Of a stretch of 64,000 nucleotides of DNA, positions 33,668-41,210 are shown in pieces. This stretch comes from Gaiellasilicea sp963705515 (GTDB lineage Bacteria > Actinomycetota > Thermoleophilia > Gaiellales > Gaiellaceae), in the NCBI GenBank assembly GCA_963705515.1, contig CAVPJV010000009.1:310001-374000 (forward strand), written 5' to 3'. Below the pieces are notes generated by a model that worked only from the letters and a program-made list of their open reading frames with translations, was not told where the DNA came from and did no database searches. How positions within the stretch are numbered: the first letter of the stretch is position 1; each line of letters begins with the position of its first letter. Both the position numbers and the translations under genes were made by a program.

Positions 33668-33753
33668 AGGCGCTCCCCGCGGAAGAGCGCGTAGATGAGG
33701 TACGCCAGCACGAGCAGCGAGATCACGAGCCCGAAGGCATCACCGGAGGACAT
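33664..33753 (-). CDS. kdpF: KdpF, small membrane subunit
   Basis: A 29-aa single-helix protein (MSSGDAFGLVISLLVLAYLI, ending YALFRGERL). The pattern LAYLIYAL(F/L)..E is that of KdpF, the lipid-like peptide that stabilises the Kdp complex. Start ATG 33753 overlaps the preceding 27-aa gene stop (TGATG), and its stop overlaps kdpA1. The family is often missed by gene finders because of its size. Confidence 0.85.
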   Translation of the reverse strand: MSSGDAFGLVISLLVLAYLIYALFRGERL

Positions 33754-33836
33754 CAGGCGCGGTCCAGCAGGTGCAGGACGAGATAGGCGGCGACGAAGCA
33801 GGCGCAGGCAACGAGGATTCCGAGCAGCTCGACCAT
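33753..33836 (-). CDS. 27-aa single-helix membrane peptide next to KdpF
   Basis: A 27-aa frame MVELLGILVACACFVAAYLV, ending LHLLDRA, between the unknown kdp gene and kdpF. Both ends overlap neighbours by one base (TGATG at 33836 and at 33753), so it is in an unbroken chain of coupled starts. The helix pattern and length resemble KdpF, but the sequence differs and it carries two Cys. It may be a second small subunit, which is noteworthy because there are two KdpA proteins. No homolog is known to me. Confidence 0.6.
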   Translation of the reverse strand: MVELLGILVACACFVAAYLVLHLLDRA

Positions 33837-34291
33837 CACGCGCCGTCCAGGGCGGCGTGAGTGACTTCGGCGTAGTCCCGCAGGTTGCTGCCGCTGCCGC
33901 GCCCGTAGAGCGGGCTGCCGCCGTCGGTGAGCAGGTGGAGGACCATGACGACGCCACGAGGTGCGACGGCAAGGTCGAGATCGGCGAGGCGGTCGGCGAG
34001 CGCCGTCAGCTCAGCGGCGCTCTCGGAGATGGCCCGCCGGTTGAGCGGGCTCGCCGAGATACCGATGCGCTCGGCGTCGCGGATGGCGCCACGGAGCGAG
34101 CCGGCCAGGCGCATGCGCTCGCGCTCGGACGTCAGCTCGACGACCCGGTCGCGAACGACCGGGTTCGTGCTGAAGGCGTGCCGGCGCTGGACGATCCAGC
34201 TGTCGGCGGCCGCTCGTTCTCGCGCGCGGCGCAGGGCCGTGAACGGCCAGTGCCGTCGCATGCCCGAGGCGGAGATGACGTCGATTGCCAC
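33836..34291 (-). CDS. Unknown protein, first gene of the kdp structural operon
   Basis: A 151-aa mostly alpha-helical protein, rich in Arg and Ala (RRHWPFTALRRARERAAADS, later LRGAIRDAERIGISASPLNR). It has no membrane helix and no motif I recognise. A C-terminal segment VVMVLHLLTDGGSPLYGRGS is the least repetitive part. It starts at GTG 34291, seven bases after a -10 box TACCGT, and its stop overlaps the 27-aa gene. As first gene of the operon it is probably tied to Kdp function or control. Its role is unknown. Confidence 0.65.
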   Translation of the reverse strand: MAIDVISASGMRRHWPFTALRRARERAAADSWIVQRRHAFSTNPVVRDRVVELTSERERMRLAGSLRGAIRDAERIGISASPLNRRAISESAAELTALADRLADLDLAVAPRGVVMVLHLLTDGGSPLYGRGSGSNLRDYAEVTHAALDGA

Positions 34292-34298
34292 GTGGAGG

Positions 34299-34304
34299 AC
34301 GGTA
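34299..34304 (-). promoter_or_regulatory. -10 box of the kdp structural operon
   Basis: TACCGT on the minus strand, seven bases before GTG 34291. It lies between kdpE and the structural genes, so it is the likely target of KdpE, although I see no clear KdpE site. Confidence 0.45.
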
Positions 34305-34369
34305 GGGCCACCCTCGTCAAGCCGCGCTCAGAGTTCGCGGCGCGCACCTCAAGAAATCCTCAGGATCCG

Positions 34370-35053
34370 TCAGGCCTCGGCCGGATCGACGAAGCGGTAG
34401 CCCGCGCCGGGCTCCGTGAGCAGGTAGCGGGGGCGTGCGGGGTCCGCCTCGATCTTCCGCCGCAGCTGCGACACGTAGACGTGGATGTAGTGCGATTCCG
34501 TCTGGTAAGCCGGGCCCCAGACAGCCCGGAGGATGGCGAGATGGGTGAGCAGCTTGCCGCGGTTCTGGGCGAACAGTCGCAGCAGGGCGAACTCGTGCGG
34601 CGTCAGCGAGAGGAGCTTGCCTTCGCGATGGACTGCTTGCTTCTCGAGGTCGATGCTGAGGTCGCCGACCTCGATCACGGGGTCGCCGGACGGAACGACC
34701 CGCCGGAGCGCCGCGCGCAGACGCGCGAGCAGCTCGTCGATGCCGAACGGCTTCGTCACGTAGTCGTCCGCGCCGGCGTCCAGGGCGGCGACCTTCTCGC
34801 GCTCTTCCCCCACGGCCGAGAGCACGATCACAGGAACGTCGGTCCACGTCCGCAGCTCGCGGCAGACGTCCGTGCCGCGGCCGTCGGGCAGGACGAGATC
34901 CAGGATGACCGCGTCGGGCGGGCGCATCGCCGCGTTGGCGAGTGCCTCCTCCGCGGTCACAGCCGTCTCGACCTCGTAGCCCGCGCCGCGGAGGTTCGTC
35001 TGGAGAGCCCGGAGGATCTGCGGCTCGTCGTCGACGACCAGGACCCTCGTCAC
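34370..35053 (-). CDS. kdpE: KdpE-type OmpR-family response regulator
   Basis: A 227-aa response regulator: REC domain with the acceptor D52 in VILDLVLPDGRG and acidic pair DDE at 8-10, then an OmpR winged-helix DNA-binding domain (LLSLTPHEFALLRLFAQNRG, ESHYIHVYVSQLRRKIEADP). The order and identity to KdpE-type proteins (HVYVSQLRRKIE, GAGYRF) and the overlap with the KdpD-C kinase gene (ATGA at 35050-35053) support the name. It should switch on the structural operon immediately downstream under K+ limitation. Confidence 0.92.
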   Translation of the reverse strand: MTRVLVVDDEPQILRALQTNLRGAGYEVETAVTAEEALANAAMRPPDAVILDLVLPDGRGTDVCRELRTWTDVPVIVLSAVGEEREKVAALDAGADDYVTKPFGIDELLARLRAALRRVVPSGDPVIEVGDLSIDLEKQAVHREGKLLSLTPHEFALLRLFAQNRGKLLTHLAILRAVWGPAYQTESHYIHVYVSQLRRKIEADPARPRYLLTEPGAGYRFVDPAEA

Positions 35054-36420
35054 ACCGTCGCCGCCGGCTGCTCCACGATGGGAAGGGCAAGCGCGAACGA
35101 GGCGCCCTGCCCCGGGCGCGACTCGGCCCAGACACGGCCGCCGTTCGCCTGCGCGAAACCGCGTGCGATCGCGAGCCCGAGCCCGGCGCCGCGGCCGCCG
35201 TCGGCGGCGCTGTGGAACGGCTCGAAGATCCGCTCCAACTCGCTCTCCGGAATCCCCGGCCCCTGATCGACCACCCTCACGATCGCCTCCTTGCGCGTGC
35301 AGGTGACGCGTACCTGCACCGGCGTGTCGGGCGACGAGAACTTGAGCGCGTTCTCGAGCAGGTTCGCGAGCACGTGCTGGATCTGCGTCGCGTCCACGCG
35401 CACCGGCGGCACGTTGTGCGAGAAGACGACGTCGACCCGCTGCGAGCCCCGAACCTCGTCGAGCGCCTGGGACACGAGCTCGTCGACCGACCAGAGCTCG
35501 GGCTTGGGTGGTGCTGCGTCGGCCTGCAGCCGCGACAGCTCGAGCAAGTTCGAGACGAGCCGGTCGAGCCGCCGTGCCTCGATGCGAATCGTCTCCACGA
35601 GCTCCCCGCGATCGAACTCGTCGAGGTCGACCTCCTCGGAGCGGAGACCGTCCGCGGCGACGCGGATCGCCGTCAGCGGCGAGCGAAGGTCGTGGGACAC
35701 CGCCTGCAGCACCGCCGTCTTGACCGTGTCGCTCCGTCGCAGCGCATCGGCTTCGACCGCCTCGTGCGCCAGCCGCTCCCTGTCGACAGCGATCTCGACG
35801 AGGGAGGCCAGGGCGGGAAGGAACCGGCCTCGCTCGGCAATGTTGGGCGCCTCGCCTTCGGGAACGTACAAGGTGCCGACCAGGCGCTTGTCGACCTCCA
35901 GCGGATGCGGCGCCTCGCCTGCGGGTGGCGCGTGCCGACCGAGCTCGATTCTGGCCCTGCTGACGCCGAGCACCTCCGCGGCGCGAACCGAGATCGACTC
36001 GAGCTCGGATCGAAGATCCTGACCACCGAGCAGGTCGCTGGCGACGTCGGCGAGGAGGGCCGCCTCGCGCTCACGCTGCTCGGCCTCGGCCGCCCGCCGA
36101 CGGACGCGGTCGGCGAGCAGGCTCACCGTGACCGCCACCACGACGTAAGCGGCGAGCGCAAACCAGTTCGATCCGTCCGCAATCGTGAACGCGTGCAGGG
36201 GCGGCAGGTGGAACCAGTTGAACGCGAGCATGCTTGCGACCGCGACCGCGACCGCGTATCGCATCCCCCAGAGCGCGGCGACGATGACCACCGCGAAGAC
36301 GTAGAGGACCCCGAGGCTGAGGACGGGGACGAACGTCTTGAAGAGCTCGATCGAGGCGGTGACGACGGCGACCGCCGCGAGGCTGCCGGCCACGGCGACG
36401 AGATGTTGCTTCCGGGTCAT
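35050..36420 (-). CDS. kdpD-C: KdpD C-terminal half: membrane histidine kinase
   Basis: The 456-aa kinase begins with four closely spaced membrane helices (residues 8-102) including FNWFHLPPLHAF, the signature of the DUF4118 region of KdpD. A GAF domain (about 125-235) and a HisKA domain with H243 (VSHDLRSPLTAIRVA) follow, then HATPase (NLLENALKFSS, DQGPGIPESELERIFEPF, GLGLAIARGFAQANGG). The cytosolic N-terminal KdpD region is missing and is encoded 8 kb away at 26555-27644. It starts at ATG 36420, seven bases after the -10 box TAGCCT (36433-36428). Confidence 0.9.
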   Translation of the reverse strand: MTRKQHLVAVAGSLAAVAVVTASIELFKTFVPVLSLGVLYVFAVVIVAALWGMRYAVAVAVASMLAFNWFHLPPLHAFTIADGSNWFALAAYVVVAVTVSLLADRVRRRAAEAEQREREAALLADVASDLLGGQDLRSELESISVRAAEVLGVSRARIELGRHAPPAGEAPHPLEVDKRLVGTLYVPEGEAPNIAERGRFLPALASLVEIAVDRERLAHEAVEADALRRSDTVKTAVLQAVSHDLRSPLTAIRVAADGLRSEEVDLDEFDRGELVETIRIEARRLDRLVSNLLELSRLQADAAPPKPELWSVDELVSQALDEVRGSQRVDVVFSHNVPPVRVDATQIQHVLANLLENALKFSSPDTPVQVRVTCTRKEAIVRVVDQGPGIPESELERIFEPFHSAADGGRGAGLGLAIARGFAQANGGRVWAESRPGQGASFALALPIVEQPAATV

Positions 36421-36427
36421 CGAGCGG

Positions 36428-36433
36428 AGGCTA
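36428..36433 (-). promoter_or_regulatory. -10 box for leaderless kdpD-C/kdpE mRNA
   Basis: TAGCCT on the minus strand, seven bases before ATG 36420. Confidence 0.45.
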
Positions 36434-36493
36434 GCGCGCGTGGTCGGCCGCAGCGACTCCCCGCTGCGCCTGAGGCGGCGCGCCGTCCTCGCC

Positions 36494-36499
36494 TACCAT
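36494..36499 (+). promoter_or_regulatory. -10 box for leaderless carbonic anhydrase mRNA
   Basis: TACCAT, six bases before GTG 36506. Confidence 0.45.
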
Positions 36500-36505
36500 G
36501 CGCTC

Positions 36506-37006
36506 GTGGCCGGCGACGAGACGTTCGACGACGTGTTGGCCGCGAACGAGGCCTATGCGCACGGTTTCCGGCTCGAGGGGCTCGAGGCCGTGGCGGCGAA
36601 GGGGCTCGCCGTCCTCACCTGCATGGACTCGCGGATCGAGCCGCTGGCGATGCTCGGCCTCGAGCCCGGCGACGCGAAGATCCTCCGCAACGCCGGCGCC
36701 CGCGTCACCGACGACGTCCTCCGCACGCTCGTGCTCGCGTCGTACCTGCTCGGCGTCGACCGCGCGATGATCGTCGCCCACACCAAGTGCCGGATGGCGG
36801 CCGGCGAGGAGGACGACGTCCACGAGGCGGTCGCCGACGCGGGCGGGCCCGACACACGCAGCCTCGCGTTCCTCGTCTCGAGCGACCAGGAGGAGACGAT
36901 CCGCGGCGACGTGCAGCGGGTGCGGTCGTGGCCGTACCTGACCCATCTTCGCGTCGGCGGCTTCCTCTACGACGTCGACACCGGACGGCTCGCCCGACTC
37001 TGCTGA
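36506..37006 (+). CDS. Beta-class carbonic anhydrase
   Basis: The 166-aa enzyme interconverts CO2 and bicarbonate. Zinc ligands are the Cys of TCMDSRIEP and the His-Cys pair of VAHTKCRM, and the dyad Asp-Arg is in CMDSR. RNAGARVTDDVLRTL is the conserved dimer-core segment. The length fits the short beta form. The GTG at 36506 is chosen over upstream codons because the -10 box TACCAT ends six bases before it. It stands alone between the kdp locus and the ArsR/SRPBCC pair. Confidence 0.9.
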   Translation: MAGDETFDDVLAANEAYAHGFRLEGLEAVAAKGLAVLTCMDSRIEPLAMLGLEPGDAKILRNAGARVTDDVLRTLVLASYLLGVDRAMIVAHTKCRMAAGEEDDVHEAVADAGGPDTRSLAFLVSSDQEETIRGDVQRVRSWPYLTHLRVGGFLYDVDTGRLARLC

Positions 37007-37051
37007 CCGGCCGGCGGGAGCCCGCTCGCGCAGGCCCCCGCCCAGCCTGTC

Positions 37052-37552
37052 TCAGCGCTCGAGCGAGCTGCCGGACTCGAGCAGCGTCTTCAGGTCGCTG
37101 AGGATCCACGTCCAGCCGCCGCCACCCTGCGCGCGCGGGGCGGTGCTCGCGACCTGTGCCGCGTGCTTCGGCGCCCCCTCGAGCTCGTGGGTGACCGTCA
37201 GCTGCGCGATCCCCGCCTCCTCGTCGGAGATCTCCCAGGTGAGGCGGGTGAAGCCTTCCGCCACGAGGTCGGGGTCCCAGGCCGCGCGCCACGTCTGGAC
37301 GAGCTTGTGCGGCGGATCCGCCTCGATCACCTCGCCCTCGACGAGCAGCTCGGGCATCCCCATCGCCTGCGCCTTCGCACCGGCCGTGACGCGGTAGCTG
37401 CCGCCCGGGCGTAGGTCGTACTCGGCCCGGCCCGGATAGCCGTAGCGTTCCGTCCACTCGGGCTTCGTGATCGCGTCCCAGATCGCCTCCGGGGTCGCCT
37501 TGATGTAGACGCGGTAGACCTGGGTCACCCCGGTCTCGGTCATCGTGCTCAT
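37052..37552 (-). CDS. SRPBCC / AHSA1-type protein paired with ArsR
   Basis: A 166-aa START-like protein: VYRVYIKATPEAIWDAITKPEWTERYGY is the usual AHSA1-family opening, followed by YDLRPGGSYRV and a C-terminal GGWTWILSDLKTLLE helix. Start ATG 37552, which overlaps the ArsR stop (ATGA). Such proteins commonly travel with an ArsR repressor in actinobacteria and are thought to bind a hydrophobic ligand or help resistance. The ligand is unknown. An upstream in-frame extension lacks a ribosome binding site and was dropped. Confidence 0.8.
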   Translation of the reverse strand: MSTMTETGVTQVYRVYIKATPEAIWDAITKPEWTERYGYPGRAEYDLRPGGSYRVTAGAKAQAMGMPELLVEGEVIEADPPHKLVQTWRAAWDPDLVAEGFTRLTWEISDEEAGIAQLTVTHELEGAPKHAAQVASTAPRAQGGGGWTWILSDLKTLLESGSSLER

Positions 37553-37869
37553 GCCGTTTCCTCCAGTTCCGCCTTGAGGTTCGCAAGCGCCGAAATCTGG
37601 CGCTCGGTGTACTTGTCGATCCACCGGTCGTGGATCAGCCGGATCGGGACCGGGTTCAGGAAGTGCAGCTTCTCCCGGCCCGAGCGGCGTGCGACGACGA
37701 GGCCTGCGTCTTCGAGGACGCGGAGGTGCTTCATGACGCCGAAGCGGGTCATCTCCAGCTCCGACTCGAGCTCGGTCAGCGTGCGGCCGTCACGCTCGAA
37801 GAGCCGGTCGAGCAGGAAGCGCCGCGTCGGGTCCGCGAGCGCCTTGAAGACACGGTCGTCGTCGGTCAC
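37549..37869 (-). CDS. ArsR-family transcriptional repressor
   Basis: A 106-aa winged-helix protein: VFKALADPTRRFLLDRLFER is the standard ArsR helix 1-2 segment, LTELESELEMTRFGVMKHLRV the recognition helix and VVARRSGREKLHFLNP the wing. There is no clear metal-binding CxC motif, so the signal is probably not a metal. Start GTG 37869 lies six bases after a consensus -10 box. The palindrome in its own promoter is the likely operator, giving autoregulation with the downstream SRPBCC gene. Confidence 0.9.
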   Translation of the reverse strand: MTDDDRVFKALADPTRRFLLDRLFERDGRTLTELESELEMTRFGVMKHLRVLEDAGLVVARRSGREKLHFLNPVPIRLIHDRWIDKYTERQISALANLKAELEETA

Positions 37870-37875
37870 CCCGAG

Positions 37876-37905
37876 ATAATACGTGACCATAGAGTCACAT
37901 GTCAA
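37876..37905 (-). promoter_or_regulatory. Consensus promoter with palindromic operator for arsR
   Basis: On the minus strand TTGACA (37905-37900), an 18-base spacer and TATTAT (37881-37876), then GTG six bases on. The spacer contains GTGAC-N6-GTCAC (37883-37898), a likely ArsR operator. Confidence 0.7.
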
Positions 37906-37920
37906 ACGAGCCGGGCCGCA

Positions 37921-37926
37921 TAGGAT
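37921..37926 (+). promoter_or_regulatory. -10 box for the aminotransferase operon
   Basis: TAGGAT on the plus strand, seven bases before GTG 37934. Confidence 0.5.
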
Positions 37927-37933
37927 TGGCAGC

Positions 37934-39130
37934 GTGACGGTGACGCCCGAGACGGCCCGGTGGGAGGCGTTCGCCGCGGCCCGGACGCGGGGCGACGTCG
38001 GCGAGGGAATCGCGTCCGTCCTGGCGCTGCTCGGCATGCCCGACGTGATCTCGTTCGCGGGCGGCTTCCCCGACCCGGAGACCTTTCCCCGCGAGCGGAT
38101 CTCGTCGCTGCTGCAGGAGTTCACCGAGACCGGCGAGCTGAGCGCGTTCCAGTACGCGCCGACACGAGGGCTCGCCGGGCTTCTGGATGCGTTCGCGGAC
38201 CGGCTCGAGACGTTCCAGGGCCGCCGGCCGGCCGACGACGAGCTGCTGGTCACGAGCGGGTCGATCGAGGCACTCGAGCTGATCGGGAAGTCGTACCTCG
38301 ACCCCGGCGACATCGTGGTCGTCGAGGCGCCCACGTACCTCGGCGCGATCCAGGCGTTCCGGAGCTTCGAGGCGAAGCTCGTCGCCGTGCCAGTCGACGA
38401 GCACGGGCTCGAGGTCGACGAGCTGGAGCGGCAGCTGGTGTCCGGGCTCCACCCGAAGCTCCTCTACACGATCCCGGACCACCAGAACCCGGCCGGCGTC
38501 AGTCTCGCGACGGATCGGCGCGCGCCGCTGGTCGAGCTGGCCCGCCGCTTCGGATTCCTGATCGTCGAGGACGTCGCCTACCGTGAGCTCGGCTTCACCG
38601 AGGCGACGCTCCCGAGCCTCTGGAGCCTCGGCCCCGACGTCGTCGTCCAGGCCGGCACGACGTCGAAGACGTTCTGTCCCGGCGTGCGGCTCGGCTGGGC
38701 CGTCGGGCCTGCCGAGATCTCCGCGCAGCTCGTCGCGGCCAAGCAGCTCACCGACCAGTGCGCGGGCGCGCTCGGGCAGCGGCTGTTCGAGGAGTCCTCG
38801 CGGCGCGGCTGGATCGACGAGCAGCTGACGCGGTCGCGGGCGCTCTACCGGCGCAAGGGCGAGCGCCTGCTCGCCGCGCTCGAGCGCTCTGCCCCGGACG
38901 GCGTGCGCTGGACCCGTCCCGAGGGCGGCTTCTTCTCCTGGCTGACGCTTGCCGAAGGCGCCGACTCCGTCGACCTCGCGCGCCGCGCAGTCGAGCAGGG
39001 CGTCGGCATCGTCCCCGGCACGCTCTTCTTCCCGGACGGCCGCGGCGCCGACACGGTTCGCCTCTCGTTCAGCCTCGTCGACGAGACGCAGATCGACGAG
39101 GGGATCGAGAAGCTCGGGGCGCTCCTGTGA
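37934..39130 (+). CDS. PLP-dependent class I/II aminotransferase (2-aminoadipate type)
   Basis: A 398-aa fold-type I transaminase resembling LysN/alpha-aminoadipate and aromatic aminotransferases. Seen: SFAGGFPDPETFP (substrate loop), YAPTRGLAGLLDAFADR, PTYLGAIQAF, the PLP-contact DHQNPAGVS and the Schiff-base lysine in AGTTSKTFCPGVRLGW. Start GTG 37934, seven bases after TAGGAT. The downstream cupin overlaps its stop (GTGA), so it belongs to a three-gene operon aminotransferase-cupin-SDR. The substrate cannot be read from the sequence. Confidence 0.88.
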   Translation: MTVTPETARWEAFAAARTRGDVGEGIASVLALLGMPDVISFAGGFPDPETFPRERISSLLQEFTETGELSAFQYAPTRGLAGLLDAFADRLETFQGRRPADDELLVTSGSIEALELIGKSYLDPGDIVVVEAPTYLGAIQAFRSFEAKLVAVPVDEHGLEVDELERQLVSGLHPKLLYTIPDHQNPAGVSLATDRRAPLVELARRFGFLIVEDVAYRELGFTEATLPSLWSLGPDVVVQAGTTSKTFCPGVRLGWAVGPAEISAQLVAAKQLTDQCAGALGQRLFEESSRRGWIDEQLTRSRALYRRKGERLLAALERSAPDGVRWTRPEGGFFSWLTLAEGADSVDLARRAVEQGVGIVPGTLFFPDGRGADTVRLSFSLVDETQIDEGIEKLGALL

Positions 39131-39501
39131 GCGAGGCTCGGGCGACGCGCTACCGCTGGGACGAGGTGACAAAGGAGCAGCTCAAGCCCGACCTGGCCCG
39201 AAAGCTGATCTCGACCGAGCGGATGATGCTGGCGCAGGTGTTCCTCGACGAGGGCTGCATCGTCCCGAAGCACTCGCACGAGAACGAGCAGTTGACGTAC
39301 ATCCTCGAGGGCAAGCTCCGCTTCTTCCTCGGCGAGGACGGATCGGAGGTCGTGGACGTCGCCGCCGGCGAGGTGCTGCACATCCCGTCCTGGCTGCCGC
39401 ACCAGGCGGAGGCGCTCGTGGACACGCTCGACGTCGACATCTTCTGCCCGCCGCGGCAGGACTGGCTCGACGGCTCCGACGCTTATCTGCGCACGAAGTG
39501 A
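39127..39501 (+). CDS. Cupin-domain protein, KdgF-like
   Basis: A 124-aa single-domain cupin. The first metal motif is KHSHENEQLTYILEGKLRFF (near 48-67) and the second IPSWLPHQAEALVDT. The ending FCPPRQDWL is close to the FTPxREDFL tail of KdgF, an enzyme that linearises unsaturated uronates. Start GTG 39127 overlaps the aminotransferase stop and the stop is followed by the SDR start with a GTGA overlap at 39498. The KdgF role is suggested only by the tail and the SDR neighbour. Confidence 0.8.
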   Translation: MSEARATRYRWDEVTKEQLKPDLARKLISTERMMLAQVFLDEGCIVPKHSHENEQLTYILEGKLRFFLGEDGSEVVDVAAGEVLHIPSWLPHQAEALVDTLDVDIFCPPRQDWLDGSDAYLRTK

Positions 39502-40268
39502 AGCTCGGCCTCGAAGGACGCCGCGCTCTCGTCACGGGCGGGTCGAAGGGTCTCGGCGAGGCAATCGCCAGGGAGCTCGTGAGCGAGGGCGCGCGCGTCG
39601 CGATCTGCTCCAGAAACGAGGACGAGGTGCAGGCGACGGCAGAGGCGATCGGCGCCGCCCACGCACAGGTGGCCGACGTCACCGATCCCGAGCAGGTGCG
39701 CGACTTCGTCGCTCGCTCGGCCGAGGCGCTCGGCGGCGTCGACTTCCTCGTCAACAATGCCGGCGGCGCGCACCCGGGCAACTTCGAGTCGCTGACGGAC
39801 GACAACTGGGTCGCCGACCTCGACGTGAAGCTCTTTTCGCTGATCCGCTGCTCGCGCGAGGTGCTCCCGCACATGCGCTCGGCGGGTGGCGGCCGCATCG
39901 TCAACATCGGCGCCGTCTACTCGCGCTACCCCGATCCCACCTTCTTCGCGACCTCGGTCAACCGCGCTGCGGGCAACTCGTTCACGAAGACGCTCGCAAT
40001 CGAGGTGGCGAAGGACAACATCCTCGTCAACGCGGTCAACATCGGCTTCGTGATCACGCCGCAGTGGGAGAACATCCACCGGCGCCGCGCCCCCGACGTG
40101 CCGCGCGACGAGTTCTTCGACACGTTCGCGCGGCAGGAGGTGCCGCTCGGGCGCTTCGGCGTGCCCGACGAGGTCTCGGGCCTCGTCGCCTTCCTGCTCG
40201 GCGACCGGGCGACCTACATCACCGGCGCCTCGATCGACGTCGCCGGCGGCATGGGTAGATACGTCTAG
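39498..40268 (+). CDS. SDR-family oxidoreductase with altered active site
   Basis: A 256-aa short-chain dehydrogenase fold. NAD(P) loop TGGSKGLGEAIA (near 15-26), NNAGG near 90, catalytic-region NIGAVYSRYP and the C-terminal ITGASIDVAGG are present. The YxxxK active-site pair is missing: at the expected position the sequence reads PTFFATSVNRAAG, with Phe for Tyr and no following Lys. It may be a different subgroup with altered chemistry or a binding protein. Last gene of the aminotransferase-cupin-SDR operon. Confidence 0.85.
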   Translation: MKLGLEGRRALVTGGSKGLGEAIARELVSEGARVAICSRNEDEVQATAEAIGAAHAQVADVTDPEQVRDFVARSAEALGGVDFLVNNAGGAHPGNFESLTDDNWVADLDVKLFSLIRCSREVLPHMRSAGGGRIVNIGAVYSRYPDPTFFATSVNRAAGNSFTKTLAIEVAKDNILVNAVNIGFVITPQWENIHRRRAPDVPRDEFFDTFARQEVPLGRFGVPDEVSGLVAFLLGDRATYITGASIDVAGGMGRYV

Positions 40269-40295
40269 ATCTGCGGCGCGTCACACTGCAGAGTC

Positions 40296-41210
40296 GTGAT
40301 GGCGGACGTGCCCGCAATCGAGACCGTCGCCCTGTCGAAGACGTATCCAGGCGGGGTGCGCGCGCTGTCCGGACTCGACCTGCGCGTCGAGCACGGCGAG
40401 GTCTTCGGCTTTCTCGGGCCGAACGGTGCCGGCAAGAGCACGACGATCCGGCTGCTGCTCGACCTGATCCGGCCCACCGAAGGCCGGGCGCTCGTGCTCG
40501 GGCTCGACAGCCGTCGCGACGGAGTTGCCGCGCGACGGCGCATCGGCTACCTACCGGGCGACCTGCGCCTGTACGACCGGCTCACGGGACGCGAGCAGCT
40601 CGCATCCCTCGCCCGGCTGCGGGGATCGGTCGACCCGGCGCTGCGAGACTCGCTCGTCGAGCGCTTCGGTGTCGTGCTCGACCGGCCGATCCGCGAGCTC
40701 TCGAAGGGCAACCGCCAGAAGCTCGGGCTCGTGCAGGCGTTCATGCACCGCCCCGACCTGCTCGTCCTCGACGAGCCCACCGCCGGGCTCGATCCGCTGC
40801 TGCAGCACGAGTTCCGCCTGCTCGTGCGGGAGACCGCGGCGACCGGCCGCACCCTTTTCCTCTCCTCCCACTCCCTCGACGAGGTGCAGCAGACCGCGGA
40901 CCGCGTCGGGATCATCCGCGGCGGTCGGCTCGCCGACGTCGACACGGTCGACTCGCTGCGCGAGCGGGCGTTGCGCCACGTGACGATCGTCTTCGAGACC
41001 GCGGTCGATCAGCGGCCCTTCGCAGCCCTGCCGGGCGTCCGAATCCAGCACGTCGACGGCGCTGTCCTACGGCTCGCGGCCCCTGAGCCAGCGATGGACG
41101 GCGTCGTCAAGCTGGCCGGCCGGCACGGCATCGTCGACTTCCTCTCGGAGCCGGCCGACCTCGAGGAGATCTTCCTCGACCTCTACCGGGAGGCCGAGGA
41201 TGGCTCGTGA
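40296..41210 (+). CDS. ABC transporter ATP-binding protein
   Basis: A 304-aa ABC ATPase of the ABC-2 (drug/lipid exporter) type. Walker A GPNGAGKST near 42, signature ELSKGNRQKLGL near 135, Walker B LLVLDEPTAGLDPL and switch His in SSHSLDEV are all intact. The C-terminal part (about 220-300) is a regulatory extension. Start GTG 40296 (ATG 40299 is in frame directly after). CACACT lies eight bases upstream. The permease gene overlaps its 3' end by 11 bases, giving a two-gene exporter. Confidence 0.92.
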   Translation: MMADVPAIETVALSKTYPGGVRALSGLDLRVEHGEVFGFLGPNGAGKSTTIRLLLDLIRPTEGRALVLGLDSRRDGVAARRRIGYLPGDLRLYDRLTGREQLASLARLRGSVDPALRDSLVERFGVVLDRPIRELSKGNRQKLGLVQAFMHRPDLLVLDEPTAGLDPLLQHEFRLLVRETAATGRTLFLSSHSLDEVQQTADRVGIIRGGRLADVDTVDSLRERALRHVTIVFETAVDQRPFAALPGVRIQHVDGAVLRLAAPEPAMDGVVKLAGRHGIVDFLSEPADLEEIFLDLYREAEDGS

